Shown one piece after another: positions 50,530-59,039 of a stretch of 64,000 bases of DNA; positions within the stretch are counted from its first letter, which is position 1; each line of letters starts with the position of its first letter. A model generated the notes under the pieces. That model saw nothing but the letters and a program-made list of their open reading frames with translations, did no database searches and was not told where the DNA came from. This stretch comes from Sinorhizobium medicae. GTDB lineage: Bacteria; Pseudomonadota; Alphaproteobacteria; Rhizobiales; Rhizobiaceae. Where the stretch lies: contig NZ_VITA01000016.1 of NCBI RefSeq assembly GCF_007827695.1, positions 1-64,000 of the forward strand, in the 5' to 3' direction. The position numbers were made by a program, and so were the translations under genes.

Positions 50530-51738
50530 TTATTCCGCGGCAAGCACGGCGATGCCTTCGCCGCGGGCGTGGCCAATGGTGGTAACGACCGCCGCCTTTG
50601 CTGGCGCCAGCATCGGGTTTTCGCCCGCGGGATCGAACGGCGGAACCTTGGCTGCGTGACCGAGCGAGAGCGCGGCCAAAGCCATGCCGACCGGAAACTG
50701 CGCCTCGATGCCGTGACCGACGAGCCCGCCAAAGGCGCGGACAGGGCGATCCGCTAGTTCCGTCTCCAGAAATGCCCTTTCCCGCCCGGCAAGGTCATGG
50801 AAACCCGAAGTGCCGGAAAAGACGACGGTCGACTGCGGATCGAGTTCCAGAGCCGGCTTTGCCAGATATCTGAGACGGCTTTCAAGCCGCCCGTCCTCGC
50901 GGCTGCCGCGGTCGCCGCCGATCGCGTTGATCACCGCATAGATTCGCGCACCACGTGCCTCGGCATAGTCGCGAGACTCGAGAACCAGGAAAGCGCCGAC
51001 CGAGCCGAGAATCATGCCCCCGCCGTCCTCTGGCTTGCGCGACCAGATCGGGTGCCACTCTCCGAGAGCATGGCCCTGGACCGCTTCGATCATCAGTAAG
51101 ATATCGAGACGTTCCGCCGAGAATGCACCACCGACGAGCGTGTGGGTCGACTGACCCGCTTTGATACGGGCGAAAGCCGTCTCGATGGCGGATATTCCGG
51201 CCGCCTCTTCACCCATGAAAGTGCGCGACGAGCCCGTCACCTTGTGGACGATGGAGATGTTGCCGGCCAGCAAATTGGACAGTTGCGCCAGGAACAGCGT
51301 CGGGCGAAGTTCCGTCGTGAGCTTCTCGTTGAGAAGCCGCTCGCGATCGTTGCGCTTCAACGCCTCGTCCACGATGAGAGAGTCGACATTGATGTCGCGT
51401 TCACCGCCGCCGGCCGCGACGATCATGTCCATGCTGCCGCAGGCTTCGAGATCGTCCTTGAGACCGGCGTCGTCAAGCGCCAGGCCGGCAGCGAAAACGC
51501 CGAGGCGTTGCCAGTTCTCCATCTGACGCTGATCGCCGCGCTTCGGAATCTGTTGCGACCAGTCGATTTCCGGCAAGGGGTGGACCGGATAGGGGGCAAA
51601 GCGTCCGGTTTCGACGCGGACCTTGGGCGGCTCGGTTGCGCCGAGCAGCGCCACATGAGGCTCGGTGCCGACGCCCTGGCTCGTCACGATGCCCACTCCG
51701 GTGATCACCACATCATTGGCGGATTTCGTCATGTTCAT
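50530..51738 (-). CDS. fabF2XL: Ketosynthase-like protein FabF2XL lacking the catalytic Cys (chain-length-factor-like)
   Basis: 402 residues from the ATG overlapping the fabZXL stop (ATGA); M3 at 51732 is an alternative. The thiolase fold is clear (VVITGVGIVTSQGVG, GGAFSAERLDILLMIEAVQ). In the nucleophile region, where active enzymes read TACASGATAI, this one reads MGEEAAGISAI, so Cys is replaced by Glu (E178). The first His motif NAHGT is replaced by FSGTSGF; only GHGIEA near the end keeps the second His. This pattern is that of the KS-beta/CLF subunits of type II PKS. It probably pairs with FabF1XL and sets the acyl length. Confidence 0.9.
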   Translation of the reverse strand: MNMTKSANDVVITGVGIVTSQGVGTEPHVALLGATEPPKVRVETGRFAPYPVHPLPEIDWSQQIPKRGDQRQMENWQRLGVFAAGLALDDAGLKDDLEACGSMDMIVAAGGGERDINVDSLIVDEALKRNDRERLLNEKLTTELRPTLFLAQLSNLLAGNISIVHKVTGSSRTFMGEEAAGISAIETAFARIKAGQSTHTLVGGAFSAERLDILLMIEAVQGHALGEWHPIWSRKPEDGGGMILGSVGAFLVLESRDYAEARGARIYAVINAIGGDRGSREDGRLESRLRYLAKPALELDPQSTVVFSGTSGFHDLAGRERAFLETELADRPVRAFGGLVGHGIEAQFPVGMALAALSLGHAAKVPPFDPAGENPMLAPAKAAVVTTIGHARGEGIAVLAAE

Positions 51739-52211
51739 TTCTCCGAACCGGCCGTCCTGGCCATCAGCCCCAGCTCTTCCGCACGCTTGCGCACGATGTC
51801 GCCGAGCGGCACCTGGTCGAACGGAATCGTTCTCAGTTTCAGCTTGGCATCGCAAATCTTCTTGCCGCCCGACGCAATCCGGGCCTTCGTCACGGCAAAG
51901 CCGGACCCCTCGTGCTCGAGCAGGGCCTCTATCTCAAGCTCGGCGTTCGGTTCGACGAAGCTGCGCATCTTCGCACCATCGACTGTCATCAGAAACGGCA
52001 TTGCGGCGAAATTGGTGGCGGCCAGCACCAAAAAACCGGATGCCTGCGCCATCGTTTCGATAAGCAGCACGCCGGGGACCAGGGGATAGCCGGGGAAATG
52101 CCCTTCGAACACCGGGCTCTTTTCCGGCACGTTCGAGCGCGCCACCAGACGGCCGGCTGCCAGATCGACGCTTTCGATCCGGTCAATCATCTGGAAATAT
52201 TCAAGGAGCAT
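51735..52211 (-). CDS. fabZXL: 3-hydroxyacyl-ACP dehydratase FabZ-like
   Basis: 158 residues, single hot-dog fold. Catalytic motif HFPGYPLVPGVLLIETMAQASG has the His and the Glu of FabZ. MTVDGAKMRSFVEPNAELEIEALLEHEGSGF follows as in FabZ. It dehydrates 3-hydroxyacyl-AcpXL in very-long-chain synthesis. It is 216 bases downstream of acpXL, past a terminator-like hairpin, and overlaps fabF2XL by four bases. Confidence 0.92.
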   Translation of the reverse strand: MLLEYFQMIDRIESVDLAAGRLVARSNVPEKSPVFEGHFPGYPLVPGVLLIETMAQASGFLVLAATNFAAMPFLMTVDGAKMRSFVEPNAELEIEALLEHEGSGFAVTKARIASGGKKICDAKLKLRTIPFDQVPLGDIVRKRAEELGLMARTAGSEK

Positions 52212-52250
52212 GAGGGCTCATCCCATTCGTTTCGCGCTCAAGTAAAAATG

Positions 52251-52293
52251 CCGATGCCGCCTGTCAAGCGCGGGGCGCGACAGGCGGCATCGG
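52251..52293 (-). terminator. Terminator/attenuator between acpXL and fabZXL
   Basis: CCGATGCCGCCTGTC at 52251-52265 and its exact complement GACAGGCGGCATCGG at 52279-52293, loop 13 bases. Reading minus strand, the stem is followed by CATTTTTACTT, a T-run. It should end most acpXL transcripts and let a fraction continue into fabZXL. Confidence 0.8.
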
Positions 52294-52427
52294 GAAAAGG
52301 AACCGAACCGTGTCAGCGGAAGGTCGCTCAGGCTCCGATCACGGTGATCCTGGCTGTCGCCAGAATCGCAACGCGGCCGGTTCTAGGAGAGTCGAGTGCG
52401 CGCGGAAAAACCGCTTCACCCGTTTGC

Positions 52428-52715
52428 TCAACCCGCTTTGGCGGCCCGAAGCTCGTCGATCTTGGCACAGAGGTTCTTCAATACGAAGTATTCCTCGGTC
52501 GAGACCTTGCCTTCATTGACTTCCTGCGTCCACTGCTCAAGCGGAATCTTGATACCGAATTCCTTGTCGATCGCAAAAACGATGTCGAGAAAGTCGAGAC
52601 TGTCGATGCCGAGATCATCAATCGTGTGGCTTTCCGGCTTGATCGTCTCGCGATCGATCTCGCTCGTTTCCGCGATAATATCGGCAACCTTGTCGAATGT
52701 AGCTGTCACGCGCAT
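52428..52715 (-). CDS. acpXL: Very-long-chain acyl carrier protein AcpXL
   Basis: 95 residues, acidic. The phosphopantetheine Ser is in [26 protein letters not shown]. The C-terminal half [30 protein letters not shown] is longer than AcpP and specific to AcpXL of Rhizobiales. Carries the growing C28 chain to LpxXL. Ribosome site AGAGGTATGCGC, ATG at 52715. First gene of the cluster with its own strong terminator downstream, so it is likely the most abundant transcript. Confidence 0.95.
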   Translation of the reverse strand: MRVTATFDKVADIIAETSEIDRETIKPESHTIDDLGIDSLDFLDIVFAIDKEFGIKIPLEQWTQEVNEGKVSTEEYFVLKNLCAKIDELRAAKAG

Positions 52716-53237
52716 ACCTCTTAAAATTCAAGTCTTGGCGAACCCTATAGAAAAATGCACCGCAAAAGCCAATGCCCCACGGCTTTTTGCCACCGCATTT
52801 GAAAAAGGTGTTGCTAAACAGCGACCGGGTGCCGTGATCGGCCTGAGCGAAAATGCGCGCTCCACCACGTGCAGCCGACATCGCATCTCGGGTACGGCGC
52901 ACTCAAAAATGCCTCGTCCCGTTGAGAAATGCACCCGGAAGCTCGCATGACGTGTGGATTTGCGGCGTATTTCAGGATAAATGCATCATCCATCATCGCC
53001 CATGTGTCAATGGCCGGGGCCGAGCAGCGTGCGCGTTCAGCGCCTGCGGCTCCGGGCGTTCGCGGCAAGTGTAATCGACGGGTGACGGGGCTTTTTTGAT
53101 CTCGATCAAGGCAGCCGTCACGAAGTGCGCTAATTGGCCTCCGGATCGGCATATCGTTTCGCGCTTCGCATCAGAGCAGCCCGGCAAGTCTCCCTTCGGC
53201 TGTCTTTGCGCCGGACAAACGAGGAGGAACATAGAAA
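52716..53237. other. Divergent intergenic region, acpXL to fnr-type gene
   Basis: About 520 bases with the acpXL promoter on the left and the anaerobox on the right. The short frames, including a minus-strand frame at 52814-53152, have random composition and no ribosome site. No gene is supported. Confidence 0.45.
53096..53109 (+). promoter_or_regulatory. Anaerobox (FNR/FixK binding site)
   Basis: TTGATCTCGATCAA, a perfect match to the FNR/FixK consensus TTGAT-N4-ATCAA, centred 135 bases before the start of the Fnr-type gene. With activation at -41.5 the transcript would begin near 53144. Confidence 0.85.
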
Positions 53238-53975
53238 TTGCAGATCATGACCCAACCAAACCAAAAAAATTCCCATTCGGAGATCCCGATCGCATGTGTC
53301 GCCTGCCATGCCCGCGAAGGCGGCGTTTGCGGCACGCTCTCGCCGAGCCAACTCGCCCAAGTCGTCCGTAAAACCGCGCGGCGCCGCGTTCAACCGCAGA
53401 TCGAAATAATTGGACAGGGCGACGGAATAGAGCATTGCGCGGCAATCGTTCGCGGAGTCGTGAAGCTGAGCAAGATGCTGGCGGACGGCCGTCAGCAGAT
53501 TGTCGGGCTGCAATTCGCCCCCGATTTCCTGGGCACGCCCTTCCTTCGCGAGTGCTCGCTCAGCGCCGAAGCGGTCACGAACGTCGACCTCTGTGTCTTT
53601 CCGCGTGCGCTGATCGAGCGATTGGCCGCCGAGGCACCCGATCTGCAACGCCGCCTGCACGTGGAAACGCTGAAGAAATTATGCGCGGCGCGCGACTGGA
53701 TGCTGACCCTCGGGCGCAAGACGGCGAAAGAGAGGGTCGCGAATTTCCTCTATCTCGTTGCCACGCGCATCAACTTCGAGGACGGCCCCGCAAGGGAATT
53801 CGACCTGCCTCTCTCCCGCGCCGATATCGCCGACTACCTCGGCCTGACCATTGAGACTGTCAGCCGCCAGATTACCAGACTGCGCAAGGAAGGCGTGATC
53901 CGCGTCGAAAACAGGCGCCGCATCATTGTGCCGGATATCCGCCGGCTGATGAAGAATGCCAGCATCGACAGTTGA
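53238..53975 (+). CDS. fnrN: Crp/Fnr family oxygen-responsive regulator (FnrN type)
   Basis: 245 residues, TTG start ten bases after GAGGAGG (ATG at 53247 is the alternative). Iron-sulfur cysteines: C20, C23 and C31 (C-x2-C-x7-C, the FnrN spacing) and C119 in VDLCVFPRA, which aligns with the fourth ligand C122 of E. coli FNR. cNMP-like beta barrel from about 55. The HTH recognition helix reads ETVSRQITRLRKEGVI with the E-SR contacts that read TTGAT. It should bind DNA as a dimer when oxygen is low and control microaerobic genes. The perfect anaerobox in its own promoter points to autoregulation. Confidence 0.92.
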   Translation: MQIMTQPNQKNSHSEIPIACVACHAREGGVCGTLSPSQLAQVVRKTARRRVQPQIEIIGQGDGIEHCAAIVRGVVKLSKMLADGRQQIVGLQFAPDFLGTPFLRECSLSAEAVTNVDLCVFPRALIERLAAEAPDLQRRLHVETLKKLCAARDWMLTLGRKTAKERVANFLYLVATRINFEDGPAREFDLPLSRADIADYLGLTIETVSRQITRLRKEGVIRVENRRRIIVPDIRRLMKNASIDS

Positions 53976-54030
53976 GTGCATCCGTAAGCGTCATCATTGC
54001 AGGCAGCAGGCCACGACGGCACTCGGATCG

Positions 54031-55014
54031 CTATAGAGCCGCCAGAAGCAGAAAACCGAAGGCAAAGGCAGACGTCATCACCAGGCAGGCCGCATAGAAG
54101 ACAGTGACGGCAGCGTCGATATCCTCGATGGCTGCGGCCGCACGACCGGCGGCGTTCATCATGGGCTCGTCCACCTTTACGCCGCCATAGACTCTCGGAC
54201 CGGCAAGCTGAATGCCGATGGCGCCGGCCATCGCGGCCTCCGGCCATCCGGAATTTGGCGAACGGTGAAACCCGTGATCGCGCCGCGCCACCCGTATCGC
54301 GTTTTTTGCCTCTTCTTCACCGCACTTGAAATAGGCCCCGGCGGCGATCAGGAGTGCCGAGAGCCTTGCGGCGGGCAGGTTCGCCAGATCGTCGAGCCGC
54401 GCCGATGCCCAACCGAAGCGAAGATATTTCGGGCTTCTGTGGCCAATCATCGAATCGGCCGTGTTCAGCATCTTGTAGGCCAGAAGACCGGGCAGACCAG
54501 CAATTGCATACCAGAATGCCGGAGCAACGACGCCGTCCGAAAAATTCTCAGCCAGGCTTTCGATTGCTGCGCGGCATATCCCGGGCTCGTCGAGCGTGCT
54601 CGGATCGCGTCCGACGATCATGGACACTTCTTTGCGGCCGCCCGAAACTCCACCGCGACGTAAACCGACGGCAACCCTGGAAACGTGATCCGCGAGGCTC
54701 TTTTGCGCGAGGAAGATGGCAACGGTGACAACTTCGAGCAACGAGCCGAGGGCGCCAAGCACATCGAAGAGCCGGGCAAGCACGATACCTGAGCCGATGG
54801 CTGCGGCGAGCAGCATCAGAATACCGACCGCGCCGCGCACCTTCAGCCAGGTATTGGCAACCTCTCCGGTGTTCAGGGCCTTTTCGACGAACCCGATCGC
54901 CTGGCCGAAAAACACCACGGGATGCGTGATCCGCGACCAGAGCCAGTCCGGATCGCCAATGAGGCGATCCAAAAGCAGTGCCATGACGAGAAGAAGAAGT
55001 ATTTCTGACGACAC
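54031..55014 (-). CDS. cobD: Adenosylcobinamide-phosphate synthase CobD (CbiB)
   Basis: 327 residues, integral membrane protein with several spans. Signature segments LLLDRLIGDPDWLWSRITHPVVFFGQAIGFVEKALN, RDPSTLDEPGICRAAIESLAENFSDGVVAPAFWYAIAGLPGLLAYKMLNTADSMIGHRSPKYLRFGWASARLDDLANLPAARLSAL. It attaches (R)-1-amino-2-propanol phosphate to adenosylcobyric acid. Note the CobD/CbiB naming: this is not the CobD decarboxylase of Salmonella. Last gene of cobEABCD. Confidence 0.95.
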   Translation of the reverse strand: MSSEILLLLVMALLLDRLIGDPDWLWSRITHPVVFFGQAIGFVEKALNTGEVANTWLKVRGAVGILMLLAAAIGSGIVLARLFDVLGALGSLLEVVTVAIFLAQKSLADHVSRVAVGLRRGGVSGGRKEVSMIVGRDPSTLDEPGICRAAIESLAENFSDGVVAPAFWYAIAGLPGLLAYKMLNTADSMIGHRSPKYLRFGWASARLDDLANLPAARLSALLIAAGAYFKCGEEEAKNAIRVARRDHGFHRSPNSGWPEAAMAGAIGIQLAGPRVYGGVKVDEPMMNAAGRAAAAIEDIDAAVTVFYAACLVMTSAFAFGFLLLAAL

Positions 55015-56022
55015 TTAAAAACCCATTCGATTAAACGCCTCTGCGAGCCGGCGGTCGCTTGCCGGGTTCGGTGACAGCCCGATTCGCAGCCAGCGCGGAG
55101 CATAGTCGAATTTGCGCGTCAGGATGTGCGCCTCGCAGAGTGCGGTATGAATATCGTGCGCCCGCTCGTGATCGACGAGTGCGAAGAGGCCGGTGCCGCC
55201 GACGATGTGAAGGCCCGCGCCAAAAAGCAGGGCGTCGAGCGCAGCTTTGCGCTCCGCGATACCGGCTTTGATCCGGTTCGTATCACCCTCCATCAGCTTC
55301 GCCGAGATGGCGAGTGCCGGCCCCGAGACCGCCCATGGGCCGAGCCAGTTGCGGAGCGCTTCCTCGATCGGGCGGTTCGCGACCACAAAGCCGAGGCGAA
55401 GCCCCGCAAGACCGAAGAACTTACCGAAGGAGCGGAAAACGATAAGATTGTCATGAGCCGCTACATGTCCGGCCACGCTTGCCGCCGGCTCCAGATCGCC
55501 GAAAGCTTCGTCCACCACGAGGAGTCCGCGATGAGTTCTCATCGCCTCCGCCATCGCAAGAATTTCATCCGGCGGAAAAAAACGACCCGTCGGATTGTTG
55601 GGATTGACGATGACGGAAAGTCCGTGCGCTGCCTGAAGATCATCGGCGTATCCGACAGTATCGACGGCAATGCCGGCGGCTCTCAGAACGCGTGCATACT
55701 CCCCATAGGTTGGAGCGAAGATGGCTGCCCTCTTCCCCGGATCCGCGATCCGCGGAAGCAACTGAATGACCGCCTGCGTTCCCGGCACCGGCAAGGGCAT
55801 CAGCCCGCCGGTCCGGTAATAGCGGCTGGCCGCCGCGCGCGCTGCCTCTTCCACATGCCGGTCCGGCAGCCGATGCCAGGCCCGGGCATCGATCTCCGGC
55901 AGCGCCGCGGGACAGGGATTGATGCCCGTCGAGAGGTCAAGCCAGTCCTCCGGCCTGCCGCCGAAGCGCGCTGCAGCTTCCGAGATTCCGCCGCCATGGG
56001 TGATCGGATTGGGCATGGTCAT
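55015..56022 (-). CDS. cobC: Threonine-phosphate decarboxylase-type aminotransferase CobC
   Basis: 335 residues, PLP-dependent class I/II fold: ITHGGGISEAAARFGGRPEDWLDLSTGINPCP, VNPNNPTGRFF, VDEAFGDLEP and the PLP lysine in FRSFGKFFGLAGLRLGFV. Supplies aminopropanol phosphate for the nucleotide loop of cobalamin. The start overlaps the cobB stop by four bases, and cobD begins directly after its stop. Confidence 0.94.
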   Translation of the reverse strand: MTMPNPITHGGGISEAAARFGGRPEDWLDLSTGINPCPAALPEIDARAWHRLPDRHVEEAARAAASRYYRTGGLMPLPVPGTQAVIQLLPRIADPGKRAAIFAPTYGEYARVLRAAGIAVDTVGYADDLQAAHGLSVIVNPNNPTGRFFPPDEILAMAEAMRTHRGLLVVDEAFGDLEPAASVAGHVAAHDNLIVFRSFGKFFGLAGLRLGFVVANRPIEEALRNWLGPWAVSGPALAISAKLMEGDTNRIKAGIAERKAALDALLFGAGLHIVGGTGLFALVDHERAHDIHTALCEAHILTRKFDYAPRWLRIGLSPNPASDRRLAEAFNRMGF

Positions 56023-57308
56023 TGCGAAAGATCGATGAGGTGCATGAAGGATCCGGCGACGTTCCGGCGTCTGAGCCCGGCGCGGCCAAGATCAACGCCT
56101 GCCGCATCCCTTACCGCGAAGAGAGGCTCGGCCGTGCCCTCTGAAACAATCGTGGCATAGTGAAATTCGTGCGCCGTCATCGGTCCCCGAAAGAATGCGT
56201 CGTCAAGCGGCGTCACGTGCCGATAGCCAAGATGTCGCTTGCGTTCGGCAAAGCTGGTGACAAGCGGCAAGAGCCCGAGCATCTCGTACTTCCCGCCATC
56301 CGCGGCAATAAGCCCCTCACCCAGCGTCATGTAGCCGCCGCACTCTCCGAAGATGCGCGTCCCGGCGCTGGCGGCCTTGTGCATGCCGATGCGGAAGGCC
56401 GCTGCACTGGCGAGGCGTTCGGCATGGAGTTCGGGGTAGCCGCCGGGGAGGTAGATCGCATCGGCATCCGGATGCGGTGCCTCGTCGGCAAGAGGCGAAA
56501 AGAATGTAATCTCACATCCTTGCGCGCGCCAGCCTGCGAGAAGATGCTCGTAGCAGAAGGCGAAGGCGACGTCGCGAGCAACGGCTGTCCGCTGTCCGAC
56601 CGGCCTTGCCGCCTCGACACCCTCGCCCCTCGTCAGGGGCGTCGCGGCGCCAAGCATTGCATCGATATCGCAAGCCGATGCAACGCTTGTGGCCGCATTG
56701 TCTATGAAGGCTTCAAGCGAGCCGTGCTCGCCCGCCTGCACCAGACCCAGGTGGCGTTCCGGCAGCTTCAGCGCAGCGTCCTGCCGCAGCACGCCGAAGA
56801 CCGGCATCGCGATTGCGGCAAGCGCATCGCGCAACATCCCCTCGTGCCGGTCGCTGCCGACCCTGTTTAGGATGACGCCGGCGACGTGAACGGTGTCGCG
56901 GTGGCGGGCATAACCGCCGACCAGCGCGGCCACGGAATGCGAAAGGCGCGCACAATCGACGACGAGGATCACGGCAAGCCCGAGCGCCGAGGCAAGGTCC
57001 GCCGGGGCGCCGGTGCCGTCCGCGGCACCATCATAAAGGCCCATCATCGCCTCCATGATGAGCACGGAGCCATCTTCAGTCGCGGCCGCCGCGTTGGCGA
57101 GGAGCAGTCCGGGGCGCATGGCCCAGGGGTCATAATTAAGGCAGGGTTTGCCGCTCGCAGCGGTGTGAAACGCCGGATCGATATAATCCGGTCCTGCCTT
57201 GCCAGGGGCGATCGATACTCCGCGCCGCTTCAGCGCCCGCATCAGGCCGAGGGTCACGGTGGTTTTGCCAGAGCCGGAACTCGGGGCTGCAATCATGATC
57301 CCCTTCAT
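56019..57308 (-). CDS. cobB: Cobyrinic acid a,c-diamide synthase CobB
   Basis: 429 residues from MKGIMIAAPSSGSGKTTVTLGLMRAL, whose P-loop is SGSGKTT. LIMEAMMGLYDGAADGTGAPADLA belongs to the synthetase domain. The C-terminal class I glutaminase-like domain has GECGGYMTLG with the active Cys and AHEFHYA with the His. It amidates side chains a and c of hydrogenobyrinate. The longer in-frame extension upstream overlaps cobA and is rejected; the chosen ATG makes an ATGA overlap with it. Confidence 0.95.
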   Translation of the reverse strand: MKGIMIAAPSSGSGKTTVTLGLMRALKRRGVSIAPGKAGPDYIDPAFHTAASGKPCLNYDPWAMRPGLLLANAAAATEDGSVLIMEAMMGLYDGAADGTGAPADLASALGLAVILVVDCARLSHSVAALVGGYARHRDTVHVAGVILNRVGSDRHEGMLRDALAAIAMPVFGVLRQDAALKLPERHLGLVQAGEHGSLEAFIDNAATSVASACDIDAMLGAATPLTRGEGVEAARPVGQRTAVARDVAFAFCYEHLLAGWRAQGCEITFFSPLADEAPHPDADAIYLPGGYPELHAERLASAAAFRIGMHKAASAGTRIFGECGGYMTLGEGLIAADGGKYEMLGLLPLVTSFAERKRHLGYRHVTPLDDAFFRGPMTAHEFHYATIVSEGTAEPLFAVRDAAGVDLGRAGLRRRNVAGSFMHLIDLSQ

Positions 57309-58144
57309 GCCGGATTCCGGAGAATGCGGCTCGAAAACGGATCGGGAGCAAGCGCTCGGCCTCCGAGCGCACCGAGCCAATCGAGTGAGGCGCGCAGCCG
57401 CACGACCTCGCCGACAACGACGATTGCCGGCGGCTCGAGTCCCGAAGCGGCGATGTCGGTTTCGCAGCGGCAAAGCGTTGTTTCAAGCACCACCTGCTGC
57501 GGTGTCGCGGCGTTGCAGACAAAGGCGACCGGCTCATCCGGCGAGCGACCGGCGGCGATGAGGTTGGCGGAGATCTGGCCGATATGTTTCATCGCCATGT
57601 ACATGACGATGACTGGAGAGCCCCTGGCAATGCCGACCCAGTCGATCCTGTCCGGGACGACACCCGAAGAATCATGGCCCGTCAGGAATGTGACAGCATG
57701 ATTGACCTCGCGATGGGTTACCGGAATACCGGCATAGGCAAGCCCGCCTATCCCGGCTGTGATGCCGGGAACGATGCGGAACGGTATGCGGTGCTCGACC
57801 AGGGTCAGTGCCTCTTCTCCGCCTCGCCCGAAGACGAAAGGATCACCGCCCTTGAGACGCAAGACTCTTTTCCCCTCGCGTGCCAGTTCGACGAGACGCA
57901 GCGAGATGTCGCGTTGCTTCGGCGAAGGCTTGCCGCCGCGCTTGCCCGCAAATTCGAGAGTTGCGCTCGGCTTGGCCAACTCAAGACAATCCGCGTTGAC
58001 CAGGGCATCGTGAACGATCACATCGGCCTGACGGAGCGCATTCGCGGCATGCAACGTCAAAAGGCCGGGGTCGCCCGGACCCGCTCCGACGAGCCAGACC
58101 GAACCAGCCTCGAGTTCAGGCAAGCCGGTAAAGATATCCGTCAT
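57305..58144 (-). CDS. cobA: Uroporphyrinogen-III C-methyltransferase CobA
   Basis: 279 residues from MTDIFTGLPELEAGSVWLVGAGPGDPGLLTLHA. SAM-binding glycine loop VGAGPGDPGLLT, VLRLKGGDPFVFGRGGEE, and VVPGITAGIGGLAYAGIPVTHRE are the methylase hallmarks. C-terminal PAIVVVGEVVRLRASLDW. Makes precorrin-2, the branch-point to cobalamin and sirohaem. The upstream in-frame ATG at 58195 adds residues not seen in the family. 130 bases separate it from cobE. Confidence 0.95.
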   Translation of the reverse strand: MTDIFTGLPELEAGSVWLVGAGPGDPGLLTLHAANALRQADVIVHDALVNADCLELAKPSATLEFAGKRGGKPSPKQRDISLRLVELAREGKRVLRLKGGDPFVFGRGGEEALTLVEHRIPFRIVPGITAGIGGLAYAGIPVTHREVNHAVTFLTGHDSSGVVPDRIDWVGIARGSPVIVMYMAMKHIGQISANLIAAGRSPDEPVAFVCNAATPQQVVLETTLCRCETDIAASGLEPPAIVVVGEVVRLRASLDWLGALGGRALAPDPFSSRILRNPA

Positions 58145-58274
58145 CGGTCGACACTCCGGGCAAAGCAAGGCATTCCATATGGTCGGACCGAGCAAGAACT
58201 TAAAGTCAGTATGAAGGAAACTGCCACAGACAATTGAATCGGCTGGTTAAAGGAAGTCCGTGTTTGAGCCAGCG

Positions 58275-58712
58275 TCATCGCAGGGTTCCCCTTGCAAAGT
58301 CAGCCGGTCCGGCGATTGCCACCGTTGCCCGAGCCGAGCGGATCTTAGGTACGAGCAGCACCGCATCAGATCCCGCACCCGACAGAGCCGCCCCCTCGGC
58401 AACACCGTGGCAGCCCGTATGAGCAAAGACCACTTTTGACGGATTTTTTAGACGTGGCGATTGCGCCTCCAGCGTGGCAGCGTCGAAGAAACGCGGCGGC
58501 ACGGAAAAATGCCGCGCGACCGCGTGGATCGCCGGCTCCTCGGCGCGTGCGTCCAGCGAGGCCACAAGCGCGACATCCCGGCCGGAGACACCGGCGTGCG
58601 CGAGAGCCTGCTCTGCAAGCGCGATCACCTCTTCGGGCGCCGTGTCGCGTTCACATCCAAGGCCCATCACGAGCTTTGCGGTAACGAGGGTCATTCCTTC
58701 GGCGGAAGGCAT
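58275..58712 (-). CDS. cobE: Cobalamin biosynthesis protein CobE (CbiG C-terminal domain type)
   Basis: 145 residues (ATG at 58694, MTLVTAKLVMGLGCERDTAPEEV, is a likely alternative start). The GLGCERDTAPEEVIALAEQAL opening, VALVASLDARAEEPAIHAVARHF and a final segment PSKVVFAHTGCHGVAEGAALSGAG match the CobE/CbiG_C domain. Needed in the aerobic pathway; its biochemical role is linked to ring contraction or binding of intermediates. First gene of the cob operon. Confidence 0.9.
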   Translation of the reverse strand: MPSAEGMTLVTAKLVMGLGCERDTAPEEVIALAEQALAHAGVSGRDVALVASLDARAEEPAIHAVARHFSVPPRFFDAATLEAQSPRLKNPSKVVFAHTGCHGVAEGAALSGAGSDAVLLVPKIRSARATVAIAGPADFARGTLR

Positions 58713-59039
58713 ATGCGGTGTGGCTCCCTGCAGCGTCGGCGTTCATACGAAGCGCCGGCGCGTGGCGAGATGCCTCATACCGGTCTGGACAGCACCGGGT
58801 AAAGCCCCCTGAATGGGTCGGCCGCACCGGACGCTCTTTCAGTCCGCCTGAACGGACGCCGTCGCATGATTGTCATTTTTAACGAAGGGCCTCTGGACGG
58901 TCAAACCGGATTGCGCCATTGGCGTGTCGTAAACCGTACGGAAGTCCGAAAATCGCGCTGAAGACAAATCTTTGCATTTCGGTATCACCTCTGACACAAG
59001 GCTGATGCAATTCAGCCGACCACTTCATCCGAGACGCCA
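58713..59039. other. Divergent intergenic region, cobE to TSUP gene
   Basis: About 330 bases. I examined the minus strand for a cobalamin riboswitch: a GTCCAGACCGGTATG stretch near 58780 faintly recalls the B12 box, but the central GCCACTG and GGGAA elements are missing, so I do not call one. Short inverted repeats occur at 58840-58856 (CGTCCGTTCAGGCGGACTG-like). Confidence 0.3.

Noticed and set aside
52814-53152. 112-codon minus-strand frame between acpXL and fnrN
   Set aside because: No Shine-Dalgarno, and Arg/Ser/Cys-rich random composition. It overlaps the anaerobox region and is likely chance.
58713-58900. Cobalamin riboswitch upstream of cobE
   Set aside because: Only a weak B12-box resemblance (GTCCAGACCGGTATG on the minus strand). 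The conserved core and the other segments of the riboswitch could not be found.
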